From assembly GCA_029056055.1 (NCBI GenBank), contig JAIDCC010000052.1, positions 1-64,000 on the forward strand: a stretch of DNA of 64,000 nucleotides. Reading direction: 5' to 3'. Numbering within the stretch: position 1 is the stretch's first letter; the number at the start of each line of letters is the position of its first letter. Shown one piece after another: positions 44,064 through 53,522 of the stretch. Under the pieces are notes generated by a model, which ran no database searches, was not told the DNA's origin, and saw only the letters and a program-made list of their open reading frames with translations. The stretch is from Duncaniella sp. Its GTDB lineage: Bacteria > Bacteroidota > Bacteroidia > Bacteroidales > Muribaculaceae. Position numbers and translations under genes: made by a program.

Positions 44064-46679
44064 TCATTTTCCGGTGAGGATGGTGCGGATGTCGTGGAGC
44101 TTGTTGAGGGCTGCCATGGGGGTGAGGTTGTTGATGTCGAGGTCGAGGATTTCGTCGCGCAGCTGAGTGAGCACCGGGTCGTCGAGCTGGAAGAATGAGA
44201 GCTGCATTCCGTCGACTTTCTCGATGTTGCCGAGGGCGGAGGCTGTCTGCTCGTCGGCGCTGCGGTTGGCTTTCTCAAGACGGTGGAGCACCTCGTCGGC
44301 GCGTTTGACGATTTCTTTGGGCATACCGGCGAGTTTGGCCACATGGATGCCGAAGCTGTGTTCGCTGCCGCCGCGGGCGAGTTTGCGCATGAACACCACT
44401 TTGCCGTCGATTTCGCGGACGGAGACGTTGAAGTTGACCACGCGGGGGTAGACGGCCTCCATTTCGTTGAGTTCGTGGTAGTGGGTGGCGAAGAGTGTCT
44501 TGGGGTGGGCTTTGCCGTGTTCGTGGAGGTATTCCACGATGGCCCAGGCTATCGAGATGCCGTCGTAGGTGGATGTGCCGCGCCCGAGTTCGTCGAAGAG
44601 TATGAGCGAGCGTTCGGAAATGTTGTTGAGGATTGAAGCCGCTTCGTTCATCTCGACCATGAAAGTCGACTCGCCGAGCGAGATGTTATCGCTGGCACCG
44701 ACGCGGGTGAAAATCTTGTCGACCACGCCGATTTGGGCCGATTCGGCGGCGACAAAAGAGCCAATCTGAGCCATAAGCACGTTGAGCGCCACCTGACGGA
44801 GCAGGGCCGACTTACCCGACATGTTGGGGCCGGTAATCATCATCACCTGCGTCTCGGCATTGTCGAGCGTGACGGTGTTTGAGATGTAAGGCTCGCCCGG
44901 GGGGAGCTGACGCTCTATCACCGGATGGCGTGCTTCGGTCAGGGTGATGCGCAGCGAGTCGTCAACGACGGGTCGGTTGTAGCGGTTTTCGAGGGCGACG
45001 CGCGTCAGCGAGACGTAGACGTCGAGTTCGGCCACCATGCGGGCGTCTACGAGAATGGCGGGGATGTAGCCGCTGAGTTTGTTGACCAGGGCGGCGAAGA
45101 TGGCGTTTTCCATGACAAGGATTCTCTCTTCGGCGCCGAGGATTTTCTCTTCGTAGCTCTTGAGTTCGGCCGTGATGTAGCGCTCGGCGTTGACGAGGGT
45201 CTGCTTTCTTATCCAGTCGGCGGGCACTTTGTCGCGGTGGGTGTTGGTCACTTCGATGTAGTAGCCGAACACATTGTTGTAGCCCACCTTGAGCGAGTTG
45301 ATGCCGGTGCGCTCCACTTCGCGCTTCTGCAGCGAGGCGAGGAAGTCTTTGCCGGAGCGCGAGATGAGGCGCAGTTCGTCGAGCTCGGGGTCGACCCCTT
45401 CGTTAATCACCATGCCTTTTCCCACCTGGGTCGGGGCATCGGCGCGCAGGGTGCGTTCGATTTCGTCGGCGATGGTGGCACACGGATTGAGTTGTTCGCC
45501 AATGGCCACGAGCGCCTCCTCGCCCGCCTCGAGACAGAGGCTGCTCATGGGCGCGATGAGACGGAGAGCGTTTTTCACCTGCACCACCTCGCGTGGTGTC
45601 ACACGCCGGGCGGCCACTTTGCCGATGAGGCGTTCGAGGTCGCCCACCTGCTCGAGAAGCTCGCGCAGCGCATCGCGGCGGTCGGGGCTTTTGAAGAGAT
45701 GTTCCACGATGTCGAGACGGCGATTGATTTCCCTGACATCCTTGAGGGGGAAGAGCAGACGGCGGTGGAGCAGACGCGCGCCCATGGGCGAGACGGTGCG
45801 GTCTAACACCCCGAGCAGACTCTTTCCGTCGGGGTTCATGGGGGTGGTCAGTTCGAGGTTGCGTATGGTGAAGCTGTCGAGGCGCACGGCCTTCTCCTCT
45901 TCGATGCGCGAGAGGCGCGTGATGTGCGATGTGTGGCAGTGCTGGGTGATGTCGAGGTAATGGAGCACGGCGCCGGCGGCCACGATGGCGGCATTGAGCC
46001 CTTCGACGCCGAAGCCTTTGAGTGAGGAGGTCTCGAATTGTTTGAGAAGCCGCTCACGCCCCGACTGCTCGGTAAACACCCAGTCGTCGAGTTCAAACGT
46101 ATAGTATTTCTCGGAAAACAGTTCCTCTACATCCTTCTTGCGGCCGCGCTCTACGAGCACCTCCTTGGGCGCGAAGTTGGCCATGAGCTTGGTGATGTAG
46201 TCCATCGAGCCTTCGGCGGTGAGAAATTCGCCCGTCGAGATGTCGAGAAACGCCACACCATGCACCACCTTGCCGAAGTATATGGCGCAGAGGAAATTGT
46301 TTTCCTTATGATTGAGCACATTGTCGGCCATGGCCACGCCGGGGGTGACGAGTTCGGTGATGCCGCGCTTGACGAGCTTCTTGGTGGTCTTGGGGTCTTC
46401 GAGTTGCTCGCAGATGGCCACGCGCTTGCCCGCGCGCACGAGCTTCGGCAGGTAGGTGTCGAGCGCGTGGTGGGGGAAGCCGGCGAGCTCCACCGACTGC
46501 GCCGAGCCGTTGGCACGCCGTGTCAGCGTGATGCCCAGGATTTCGGAAGTGGTGATGGCATCCTCGCTGAAGGTCTCATAAAAATCGCCCACCCTGAAGA
46601 GCAGCACTGCATCGGGATGTTTGCGCTTCATCTCGAGGTATTGTTTCATCAGGGGCGTTTCTACAATTTTCTTGGCCAT
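44064..46679 (-). CDS. mutS: DNA mismatch repair protein MutS
   Basis: 871 residues. The mismatch-reading N-terminal motif is present ([16 protein letters not shown], Phe and Glu). Connector, lever and clamp domains lead to the ATPase: Walker [32 protein letters not shown], and [20 protein letters not shown]. The C-terminus carries the helix-turn-helix dimer part. Length is typical. A TAATTTTG -7 element lies about 65 bases upstream (46743-46750). Convergent to nothing; divergent from the tRNA-Gln gene. Confidence 0.97.
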   Translation of the reverse strand: MAKKIVETPLMKQYLEMKRKHPDAVLLFRVGDFYETFSEDAITTSEILGITLTRRANGSAQSVELAGFPHHALDTYLPKLVRAGKRVAICEQLEDPKTTKKLVKRGITELVTPGVAMADNVLNHKENNFLCAIYFGKVVHGVAFLDISTGEFLTAEGSMDYITKLMANFAPKEVLVERGRKKDVEELFSEKYYTFELDDWVFTEQSGRERLLKQFETSSLKGFGVEGLNAAIVAAGAVLHYLDITQHCHTSHITRLSRIEEEKAVRLDSFTIRNLELTTPMNPDGKSLLGVLDRTVSPMGARLLHRRLLFPLKDVREINRRLDIVEHLFKSPDRRDALRELLEQVGDLERLIGKVAARRVTPREVVQVKNALRLIAPMSSLCLEAGEEALVAIGEQLNPCATIADEIERTLRADAPTQVGKGMVINEGVDPELDELRLISRSGKDFLASLQKREVERTGINSLKVGYNNVFGYYIEVTNTHRDKVPADWIRKQTLVNAERYITAELKSYEEKILGAEERILVMENAIFAALVNKLSGYIPAILVDARMVAELDVYVSLTRVALENRYNRPVVDDSLRITLTEARHPVIERQLPPGEPYISNTVTLDNAETQVMMITGPNMSGKSALLRQVALNVLMAQIGSFVAAESAQIGVVDKIFTRVGASDNISLGESTFMVEMNEAASILNNISERSLILFDELGRGTSTYDGISIAWAIVEYLHEHGKAHPKTLFATHYHELNEMEAVYPRVVNFNVSVREIDGKVVFMRKLARGGSEHSFGIHVAKLAGMPKEIVKRADEVLHRLEKANRSADEQTASALGNIEKVDGMQLSFFQLDDPVLTQLRDEILDLDINNLTPMAALNKLHDIRTILTGK

Positions 46680-46854
46680 ATGTCGAAGTTGTTTTGAAAA
46701 TTCTGATTATCTATGATGCCGACGCTGTGGGGGCGCCCGCTCTACAAAATTACAAAAAATATCCCGAAGAGAAGCCCTCGGAGCGCCCCATTTCACACCT
46801 TTCGACCAAAAATTAGCAAATTTTTCGCAATTTAATAAAAAAGTCGCCTGGAGA

Positions 46855-46886
46855 TTTGGTCAGTCCGGAAAATGTGCCTAACTTTG
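46855..46886 (+). promoter_or_regulatory. Bacteroidota-type promoter of tRNA-Gln
   Basis: TTTG at 46855-46858, 20 bases, TAACTTTG at 46879-46886. Confidence 0.85.
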
Positions 46887-46941
46887 CAGCGTCAAAACGA
46901 GAGAGCCGCTAAAAAGCTTAATCAAACTGACAACGACACCT

Positions 46942-47012
46942 TGCCTTGTGGTGTAATGGTAGCACGTCGGATTCTGGTTCCGCCTGTGAGGGTTCGAATC
47001 CTTCCAAGGCAA
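46942..47012 (+). tRNA. tRNA-Gln (anticodon CTG)
   Basis: Acceptor TGCCTTG / CAAGGCA, U8, D-arm GTGT/GCAC with A14 and GG, anticodon loop TTCTGGT, T-arm GAGGG TTCGAAT CCTTC, discriminator A; no encoded CCA. The anticodon stem TCGGA/TCCGC has a T-C mismatch at 27-43. Ends 4 bases before a terminator. Confidence 0.92.
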
Positions 47013-47016
47013 CTCA

Positions 47017-47056
47017 AAATCGCAACTGATTAAACTAAAATCAGTTGCGATTTTTT
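47017..47056 (+). terminator. Terminator of tRNA-Gln
   Basis: AAAATCGCAACTGATT / AATCAGTTGCGATTTT with T run. Confidence 0.92.
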
Positions 47057-47900
47057 TATTTACCCCCCCGCAAAGTGGGGGATGCCTCGCGAGCGGAGGC
47101 TAACAGATTGATAGGTAGGGATACGCCATGGCGCAATGCGGTTCAAATAGAGGATTGACCACATCCTCAGAGGGGATGTATTGCGCTGTAATCGCTTGAT
47201 TATCAGGTAGGGACGCGCCATGGCGCGTCCGCGGCGAATTGGCACCGCGGCACACAAAAACGCAAAAATCGGCGGAAAGTTTCATGAGAAAATGTTAAAT
47301 GGGAAATTGGCATCGCGTCGGGGAGTAAATTCGACGTCGGGGTCTACGCGGACGCGCCATGGCGCGTCCCTACCTGTAAATCAGATAATTATCTCGCGTC
47401 GCATCCCCGGAGGGGATGTGTTGCGATGCGGGCTAACCGTTTGATTGTAGGGACGCGATTTTTCGCGTCCGCGGTGGAATTGGCAGGCGCGCGAGGAGAT
47501 TCGCCCTCGTGGGCCCACGCGGATGTGCCATTCAATACGTCGGGAGATGAAAACGGGCGAAAAATACGCGACCATGTACGGACGTGCCTTTGGCACGTTT
47601 CTCATGCACAGCATGTTAGGTGATATTTCTGGTTGCGATTTGTTGTCGCCCGGTCAGGGCTACGTGCCGAAGGCGCGTCCGTACATAGAGGCGTAAACGA
47701 TTGATGACCAGGTGGTATTTAATCTATATCTTGGGTATGCGAGGACGATTGGTTGTAATTCGCCATGGCGCGTTCCTACCTGAGTACGCAATTGTTTGAT
47801 AGACAGATTAGATGGAAATTGTCACAACAGGGGGCTGAGCATGTGACGCTGCGGACGCGAAGAATCGCGTCCCTACCGGGATGCGTGGCGGCGTCGGGTC
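47057..47900. repeat. Large array of REP-like palindromes, gene-free
   Basis: Units of the A type (GGACGCGCCA / TGGCGCGTCC) lie at 47211-47230 and 47350-47369, with variants GGACGCGA-TTTT-TCGCGTCC (47451-47470), ACGTGCC-TTT-GGCACGT (about 47582-47598) and GGACGCGA-AGAA-TCGCGTCC (47853-47872). Units of the B type (CATCCCCGGAGGGGATG) lie at 47161-47180 and 47401-47420. A and B alternate with linkers such as CTACCTGTAAATCAG. Frames over this stretch are not credible genes. Confidence 0.88.
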
Positions 47901-48032
47901 GGCTGTCGTGCCCCTGTTTGTCCGGAGATGTTTTTTTCGCAGTGCGAAGTTACAGAAAATATACGAAGGAAAGTTTCAATCTCGGAGATTTTTGCTAAAT
48001 TTGCAAGACTTATTTAATTTCAATTTTTGATT

Positions 48033-48833
48033 ATGAAAGCTTTTAAGCCGCTTGTTCCTGTGATTGTCGTTTTGGGTGGGATTACTGCGGGGTGTGATAA
48101 GGAAAGCGACGACCTCATACCTGAGCCTACGGCGAGCAGCACTATCCTGTCGGGGTATATCAAGACCACCGACGGGACGCCGTTGGTCGGCATTCCCGTG
48201 GCCTTTGATTACGTGGTGAATGGCTATCTCTCCTCACATGTCACCCACAAGGCCAAGAGCAAGACGGACAAAACGGGCTATTACCGGATTTTCTTCGAGG
48301 CCGATGAAGATCCCGGCTCGGGTGTGAGCCGAAACTATACTTTTTCGGCCGATTTCTCAAAGCTCTCACCTGCGAAATACATGATTTCCGAGAAGATGGA
48401 TTTCTCATTTTCGGTGGAGCGTCTGAACAAGTTGCAGGGCTGTTCGTATGACATAGATTTCAGAGTTCCCTTCAAGAAGCTTGTCGAGGTCACGGTGTCA
48501 AACGACGGCGCCGCGGTCAGGGAGGGGCGGTATGCTGTGAAAAACACTTTTCCCGTCTATGACGCCGGGGAGTTCGTAGCAGACGCGGGCATGTCGTGGG
48601 GTTACAGCGGGGGCGTGTGGGACTTCACGGATGTCATCATTCCGCAGAACGGCTCCACTTCCGTCTCGCTGCCTTGTGCGGTGGGCGTCGAAAATGAAAT
48701 CAGCCTGGTTTGCCTCGGCTACGAGAATATCGGATTTCCCACCGGCTCGCCCGTAAGCGACAATGTGACGATCTTCGTCACGTCGGGGTTTGATGGGGCC
48801 ATCGAATTGACCTACCGCGCTCCGGCGGAATGA
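48033..48833 (+). CDS. Lipoprotein with Ig-like/carboxypeptidase-regulatory-like domain, unknown
   Basis: 267 residues from the ATG at 48033. A lipobox ITAGC (Cys about 19) and the sequence ILSGYIKTTDGTPLVGIPVAFDYVVNGY with TDKTGYYRIFFEAD resemble a carboxypeptidase-regulatory-like beta-sandwich. The second half is beta-rich without recognised motif. It may sit on the cell surface, as many such Bacteroidota lipoproteins do. A TAAATTTGC -7 element lies at about 47996-48004. Function unknown. Confidence 0.65.
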   Translation: MKAFKPLVPVIVVLGGITAGCDKESDDLIPEPTASSTILSGYIKTTDGTPLVGIPVAFDYVVNGYLSSHVTHKAKSKTDKTGYYRIFFEADEDPGSGVSRNYTFSADFSKLSPAKYMISEKMDFSFSVERLNKLQGCSYDIDFRVPFKKLVEVTVSNDGAAVREGRYAVKNTFPVYDAGEFVADAGMSWGYSGGVWDFTDVIIPQNGSTSVSLPCAVGVENEISLVCLGYENIGFPTGSPVSDNVTIFVTSGFDGAIELTYRAPAE

Positions 48834-48859
48834 CCGTAGCGCCGCCGCAGCACATAAGA

Positions 48860-48902
48860 AAATCCGGCTTCAACCGCGGGGAGTTGAAGCCGGATTTTTG
48901 TT
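48860..48902. terminator. Bidirectional terminator
   Basis: AAATCCGGCTTCAAC / GTTGAAGCCGGATTT with T and A tracts, between convergent genes. Confidence 0.92.
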
Positions 48903-48923
48903 TATCGTGATGTGCGAGCCGGA

Positions 48924-51722
48924 TTAGCGGGGGCCGGGGCCGCCGGGACGTCCGCCGGGACCGCCGGGGCCTCCGAAGCCTGTGTCGGCGCCGGAGGGGG
49001 TGTTGCCCTTGCCGAAGGTGTTAAACTTGTAGGTGAGGGTCACCATGAAGTAGCGGGTGAGCGAGTTGTATTCGATATCGTCGATGTAGTTGGCGGTGAC
49101 CTGACGCTGGATGTTCTTGGTCTGATTGAGGAGGTCGTAGACCTTTACGGCGAGGGTGAGCGCCTTGCTGCGGAGGAACTGCTGCGAGAGCGAGGCGTTC
49201 CACATGAGCGTCTTCGAGTCGTAGCCGGCCGACATACCTGTTGAGGCGGTGTAGTTGAGGTCGGTCTGGAAGGTGAGACCCCACGAGGTGTAGTAGGAAC
49301 CGTCGAAGCGACCGCCGTAGCGATGGATGGTGCGGTTGGGCTGTTGGGGGAGCGAGTTGGTGGTGAGCTGGAGGTTGTACTGCGGACGGAGTTCGAGCTC
49401 GAAGTGGTCGGGGCGGAATGTGATGCCGGGGCTTTCGAAGATGTTAAGCGTGAACGAATTATTTCTCACTCCATTGTTGAAGCCGACGTTGCGCGCCACG
49501 TTGCCGAAGATGTGGTTTGACACCGACCAGAGTTTGTTGCGGAAGGGCATGGAAATCATGTTCATCAGACGCGCGTTCCAGACACCGTTGACGTTGGTGT
49601 AGGTGGTGGTGCGCACGGCGGTAGCGGGGTCGACGGTGGTGAGCGACACGATGGCGTTCTGTGTGTACTGGGCGTTGAGCATCAACATGATTGAACGCTG
49701 GCTTTCGGGCGAGTAGTCCTGGAAGCGGAACTGAACGTTGTGGGTGAACGAGGGGTCGAGGTTGGGATTACCCTGCTTGATGTTCATGGGGTCGGAGATG
49801 TCGGCCACGGGCTGTAACTGCGTCATCGAGGGCTGTCCCGAGCGACCGCGGTAGAAAGCCTGGAGCGAGCGCTGCTTAGAGAATTTGTAGCGGGCGCGCA
49901 GGTAGGGAGCGAAGTTCCAGACCCAGCGTGTGGGGATGGTCTTGTCGGAATTGATGAGGTTGATGGATTTCGACATCTGCGGCACGAGCTGCAGACCTGC
50001 CTCGAAGTTGAGCTCCTTGCCGGTCTTCTGATAGCCGAACTGAATGTTCTGGTTGAACGATTCGTTGCGGAAGGAGTTCGAGTAGTCAGGGTCGGGGTCG
50101 ACACCGGGAGGGGGCAGGATGCCCGCATACTCTTCGGGGAGATTGTAGGTGAGCTTGTCGGCGTTGTTCCAGCGGTAGTTCATGTTGTAGGCGAACACGA
50201 GGGCGTTGCCGCGGTCGGGATTTCCGATAGGTTCGGTCCAGGTGGCGCGGGCACGGACGCGGTTGCTCCACGTGTGGTTGGTGGAATACTGGTCGAGCAT
50301 GATGTCATCTTCCGAAGGCATGTCGTCAATCATGTCGTAGATGGTGTAGGAGCGCGAGGTGATGTTTTCGTGAACGTTAGTCATGTTGTATTCGGCGCTC
50401 AGCGAGAAGGCGCGTCCTTTCTTCGAGGCGAAGCGGTGGGAGTAGATGAGTCGTCCGGCAGCTTCCCATGAGTCGCCGCGCGAGGCGTCGGTGTTGTCGG
50501 CGTTATAGCCGGTGTTGTAGAAGGGGTTGCTGAACTGCGACAATTCCGAGTTGTAGGAATTGTTGTGGTTGTAGCTGAACGAGGGGCGGAACTCGAGGGT
50601 GTTGTAGTCGTTGGGTTTCCAGAGCAGTCGGAAATCGCCGCGCACGTTGTTGCCGCGGTTGCGCGAATACTTCTGCGAATTGGTATACGACGAATAGTCT
50701 TCGAAGAGTTCCTGACGGTTCTGACGGGTTGACGAGATGTTGTCGGTGTTGGAGAAGAGCAGGTTACCGCCGACGCGGAAAATCTCTTCATTGCCAATGT
50801 TGAAGTTGAGACCGAAGGCGCGCGAGGTGGTGATGCCGTTGTCGCCGCCGAATCTGCGGAAGCGCGAGCCGTTTGAGTCGGTGAAACCGAGCTGGTTGAT
50901 GTTGTTGAGGTTGCCGAGGAATGTGAGCTGATTGCCGTTCCAGAAGCGGTTGACGTTAAACGAACCCATGTAGCGGTCGTCTGTGCCATAGCCGCCCTCG
51001 GCGGTGCCAAACCATCCCTGGTTCATGCCTTTCTTGACCGAGAGGTTGATGACGGTCTCGTCTTCGCCGTCGTCTACGCCGGTGAGGCGAGCTTCGTCGC
51101 TCTTGCGGTCGACCACCTGGAGCTTCTCAATCATCGAAGCGGGGAGGTTCTTGGAGGCCACTTTGGGGTCGTCGGCGAAGAACTCCTTGCCGTCGACGAG
51201 GATTTTGGTGATGGTCTTTCCGTTGGCGGTGATTGAGCCGTCGGAGCCAACCTCGACACCGGGGAGGCGCTTCAGAAGGTCTTCCACCACGGCGTTGGGC
51301 TGAGTGTGATAGGCCGACGCGCTGTATTCCACCGTGTCTTCCATCACCTTGATGGGAGTCTGCACGCCCACCACCTGCACCTCGCCGAGCATCTCGGAAG
51401 ATTCGCGCAGCGTGATGATGCCGAGGCGGAGGTTTGACGAGGCCATCGTGACGGGGCGCTCGGCGTCGGCATAGCCGATGTAGGAGGCCTGAAGGATGTA
51501 CTTGCCTGGGTTGACGGACTCAATCTTGAATTTACCGTCGAGGTCGGTAGTGACGCCTTTGACAAAGGCACTGTCTTTGACTGCGAGGAGTTTTACGGCG
51601 GCTTCGACGAGAGGTTCCTGCGTCGCGGCATCCTTGATGATGCCGGTGATGTCGGCCGCATGAGCCGCCGCTGCAAAGCACGCAACCAAGAATAGGGGGA
51701 GAAGACGTGTGAAGCGTTGCAT
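48924..51722 (-). CDS. TonB-dependent-receptor-like outer-membrane beta-barrel protein
   Basis: 932 residues. Signal peptide, then a carboxypeptidase-regulatory-like domain (ITGIIKDAATQEPLVEAAVKLLAV ... TDLDGKFKIESVNPGKY), a plug domain (AVVEDLLKRLPGVEVGSDGSITANGKTITKILVDGKEFF) and a long barrel of the outer-membrane-beta-barrel family 3 type. No SusD partner is adjacent, so glycan uptake is not implied. Instead of ending in an aromatic residue it carries a tail GGPGGPGGRPGGPGPR. Substrate unknown. Confidence 0.85.
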   Translation of the reverse strand: MQRFTRLLPLFLVACFAAAAHAADITGIIKDAATQEPLVEAAVKLLAVKDSAFVKGVTTDLDGKFKIESVNPGKYILQASYIGYADAERPVTMASSNLRLGIITLRESSEMLGEVQVVGVQTPIKVMEDTVEYSASAYHTQPNAVVEDLLKRLPGVEVGSDGSITANGKTITKILVDGKEFFADDPKVASKNLPASMIEKLQVVDRKSDEARLTGVDDGEDETVINLSVKKGMNQGWFGTAEGGYGTDDRYMGSFNVNRFWNGNQLTFLGNLNNINQLGFTDSNGSRFRRFGGDNGITTSRAFGLNFNIGNEEIFRVGGNLLFSNTDNISSTRQNRQELFEDYSSYTNSQKYSRNRGNNVRGDFRLLWKPNDYNTLEFRPSFSYNHNNSYNSELSQFSNPFYNTGYNADNTDASRGDSWEAAGRLIYSHRFASKKGRAFSLSAEYNMTNVHENITSRSYTIYDMIDDMPSEDDIMLDQYSTNHTWSNRVRARATWTEPIGNPDRGNALVFAYNMNYRWNNADKLTYNLPEEYAGILPPPGVDPDPDYSNSFRNESFNQNIQFGYQKTGKELNFEAGLQLVPQMSKSINLINSDKTIPTRWVWNFAPYLRARYKFSKQRSLQAFYRGRSGQPSMTQLQPVADISDPMNIKQGNPNLDPSFTHNVQFRFQDYSPESQRSIMLMLNAQYTQNAIVSLTTVDPATAVRTTTYTNVNGVWNARLMNMISMPFRNKLWSVSNHIFGNVARNVGFNNGVRNNSFTLNIFESPGITFRPDHFELELRPQYNLQLTTNSLPQQPNRTIHRYGGRFDGSYYTSWGLTFQTDLNYTASTGMSAGYDSKTLMWNASLSQQFLRSKALTLAVKVYDLLNQTKNIQRQVTANYIDDIEYNSLTRYFMVTLTYKFNTFGKGNTPSGADTGFGGPGGPGGRPGGPGPR

Positions 51723-51867
51723 CTTTATTGTGAAACTGTGTTGGGGTTAGCTGATGTGAGGGGAGCGCTTTCGTGCGGCTCCTTTAGTAAGACTCGGCAG
51801 GGAGAAAAAGGTTTAACGCACATAAAGAAAAAAGTCATTGTCAATCGCTTGACAATGACTTGATTAG

Positions 51868-51939
<72 letters not shown>

Positions 51940-52086
51940 GTTTGTTTTCGATGGTGCAAAGTTACGCACTTTTTCCGACCGCGCAAAATTTTAAGCGTTA
52001 AAAGGTGTTAAATCGTCGGAAATTCCTGATTTTTCTCGCTCCGGGCGGCAAAACGGGGTGCTTTCAGGCCCGAAGCAGGGCAAACG

Positions 52087-53430
52087 CTATGCCTCTGCGG
52101 TGGTCGGCGGGAGAGAAGTCGTCTCGTCTTTTTCGTTCTCCGTGCGTGCCATCGCCGGCTGAAGACCTACGGCCGCTACGTAGAAAAACATGAAACACAC
52201 CTGCGACAGACGGAACTGGTCGTTATAGAAAAACACCAGCAGGGTGACCATCCACAGAAACCAGGAGATGTTGCGGAGACGCCCGAACGTAGAGCGCCTG
52301 TAATAATAGGTAGTGGCGAAATTGAGAATCATCCACACCGTGCCGATGATGCCGAGCTGGATTACCATGAAGAACAGCAACGGCACAGTGCCCTGAAGCA
52401 TGTAGTTGAACTTTCGGGCGAAGGGAGTCTTGGCCACCATCTGTCCGCCTTTGAACTGACCGATGCCGGCGCCCCAGGCCATGCCCCCCTTGGTGGTGTG
52501 GAGTGCGTCGGGCACGAGGAGCAGCTTACCCACGCGGGGAATGTCCATCGACCAGAGATTGTCGGTCTCGACCTGTTCTTCCTGCACGGCGATGGCCACG
52601 GTGACGAGTTCGTCAAGGTCTTGACCGACGATGTACTCTATGAGAAACTCGTTGTCTTTGTAGATGGCCTGTCCGCCGGGCGTCAGGAAGACGTAGAGGG
52701 CAATCACGCCGGCCACTCCGGCCAGGAAGAGGGGAGAGGCGAGGATGAGGCGGATGACAAACTTGCGGTCGATGTGCATGAGCAGCACGAAGAAGAAGAG
52801 GAAGAACACAAACGACGCTTTGGTCTCGTTGGTGAACGTCGGGAGCAGCAGCAACAGGTATTCCTTGTTGGCCATGAGGTTTTGGAAGTATCCGAGTGAG
52901 TCGTCCCACTTCTTGTTGATGAAATAGAAGCAGAGGATGTAGATGAACGACGACGTGATGCCCGACGCACCGAAGCCCATCGAGCCGCCGCCGTGGTCGC
53001 CCGGGCCGTAGCGTAGGAATTGCCAGATGAGACAGACGGCCTGAATGTAGAGGAAAATGCGCAGCTGCCTGTCGGTGCCCTCGACGAAACGCTCGGCGTA
53101 ATGCGAGCGCAGCACGCGCCTGATGATGGGGAGCGCGAAGAGCAGGCCGATGAACTCGCGGAAGCCGTTGAGAAATTCACCCGTCGGCTGCGAGTTGAGA
53201 TAGGCCGAGACAAAGGCGATAATCATGAACGAGCCAAACACGAGGATGTCTCTGAGCGAGCGGAGCGCCCAGAGGCCCAGAATGAGGAAAACGATGTCGG
53301 TGAGGAGCACTATCGGAGAGTTGAGCACCGAGAGAAACGGCAGAAACTCCTCGAAGATAAATCCTCGCAGCAGCAGTATCCAGAGCGGCCCGTAGAATAT
53401 GACACAGAATACCTTGTAACGATCTAACAT
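52087..53430 (-). CDS. O-antigen polymerase/ligase-like membrane protein (Wzy-like)
   Basis: 447 residues with about ten membrane segments (for example FLSVLNSPIVLLTDIVFLILGLW, VFFLFFFVLLMHI, VPLLFFMVIQLGIIGTVWMIL) and a large soluble loop near residues 250-330. No signature settles Wzy versus WaaL. Position directly after wzc and wza argues for polymerising the exported polysaccharide. The hydrophilic tail is short and acidic. Last gene of the locus, 92 bases after wzc. Confidence 0.7.
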   Translation of the reverse strand: MLDRYKVFCVIFYGPLWILLLRGFIFEEFLPFLSVLNSPIVLLTDIVFLILGLWALRSLRDILVFGSFMIIAFVSAYLNSQPTGEFLNGFREFIGLLFALPIIRRVLRSHYAERFVEGTDRQLRIFLYIQAVCLIWQFLRYGPGDHGGGSMGFGASGITSSFIYILCFYFINKKWDDSLGYFQNLMANKEYLLLLLPTFTNETKASFVFFLFFFVLLMHIDRKFVIRLILASPLFLAGVAGVIALYVFLTPGGQAIYKDNEFLIEYIVGQDLDELVTVAIAVQEEQVETDNLWSMDIPRVGKLLLVPDALHTTKGGMAWGAGIGQFKGGQMVAKTPFARKFNYMLQGTVPLLFFMVIQLGIIGTVWMILNFATTYYYRRSTFGRLRNISWFLWMVTLLVFFYNDQFRLSQVCFMFFYVAAVGLQPAMARTENEKDETTSLPPTTAEA

Positions 53431-53522
53431 AGCAGGCGGAAAATCCGGGTGGGGAAAAATGAGAAATACGCCGGAGCGCGTCAGCCCCGGGAGGGAGACG
53501 CACGCCGGCGTGTGGTTTAGCT

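Noticed and set aside
47057..47900. CRISPR array
   Set aside because: Unit spacing is irregular and units are palindromes of two kinds, not identical direct repeats.
47220..47998. Several 60-80 codon frames in the tRNA-Gln downstream region
   Set aside because: They translate the palindromic repeat units themselves.
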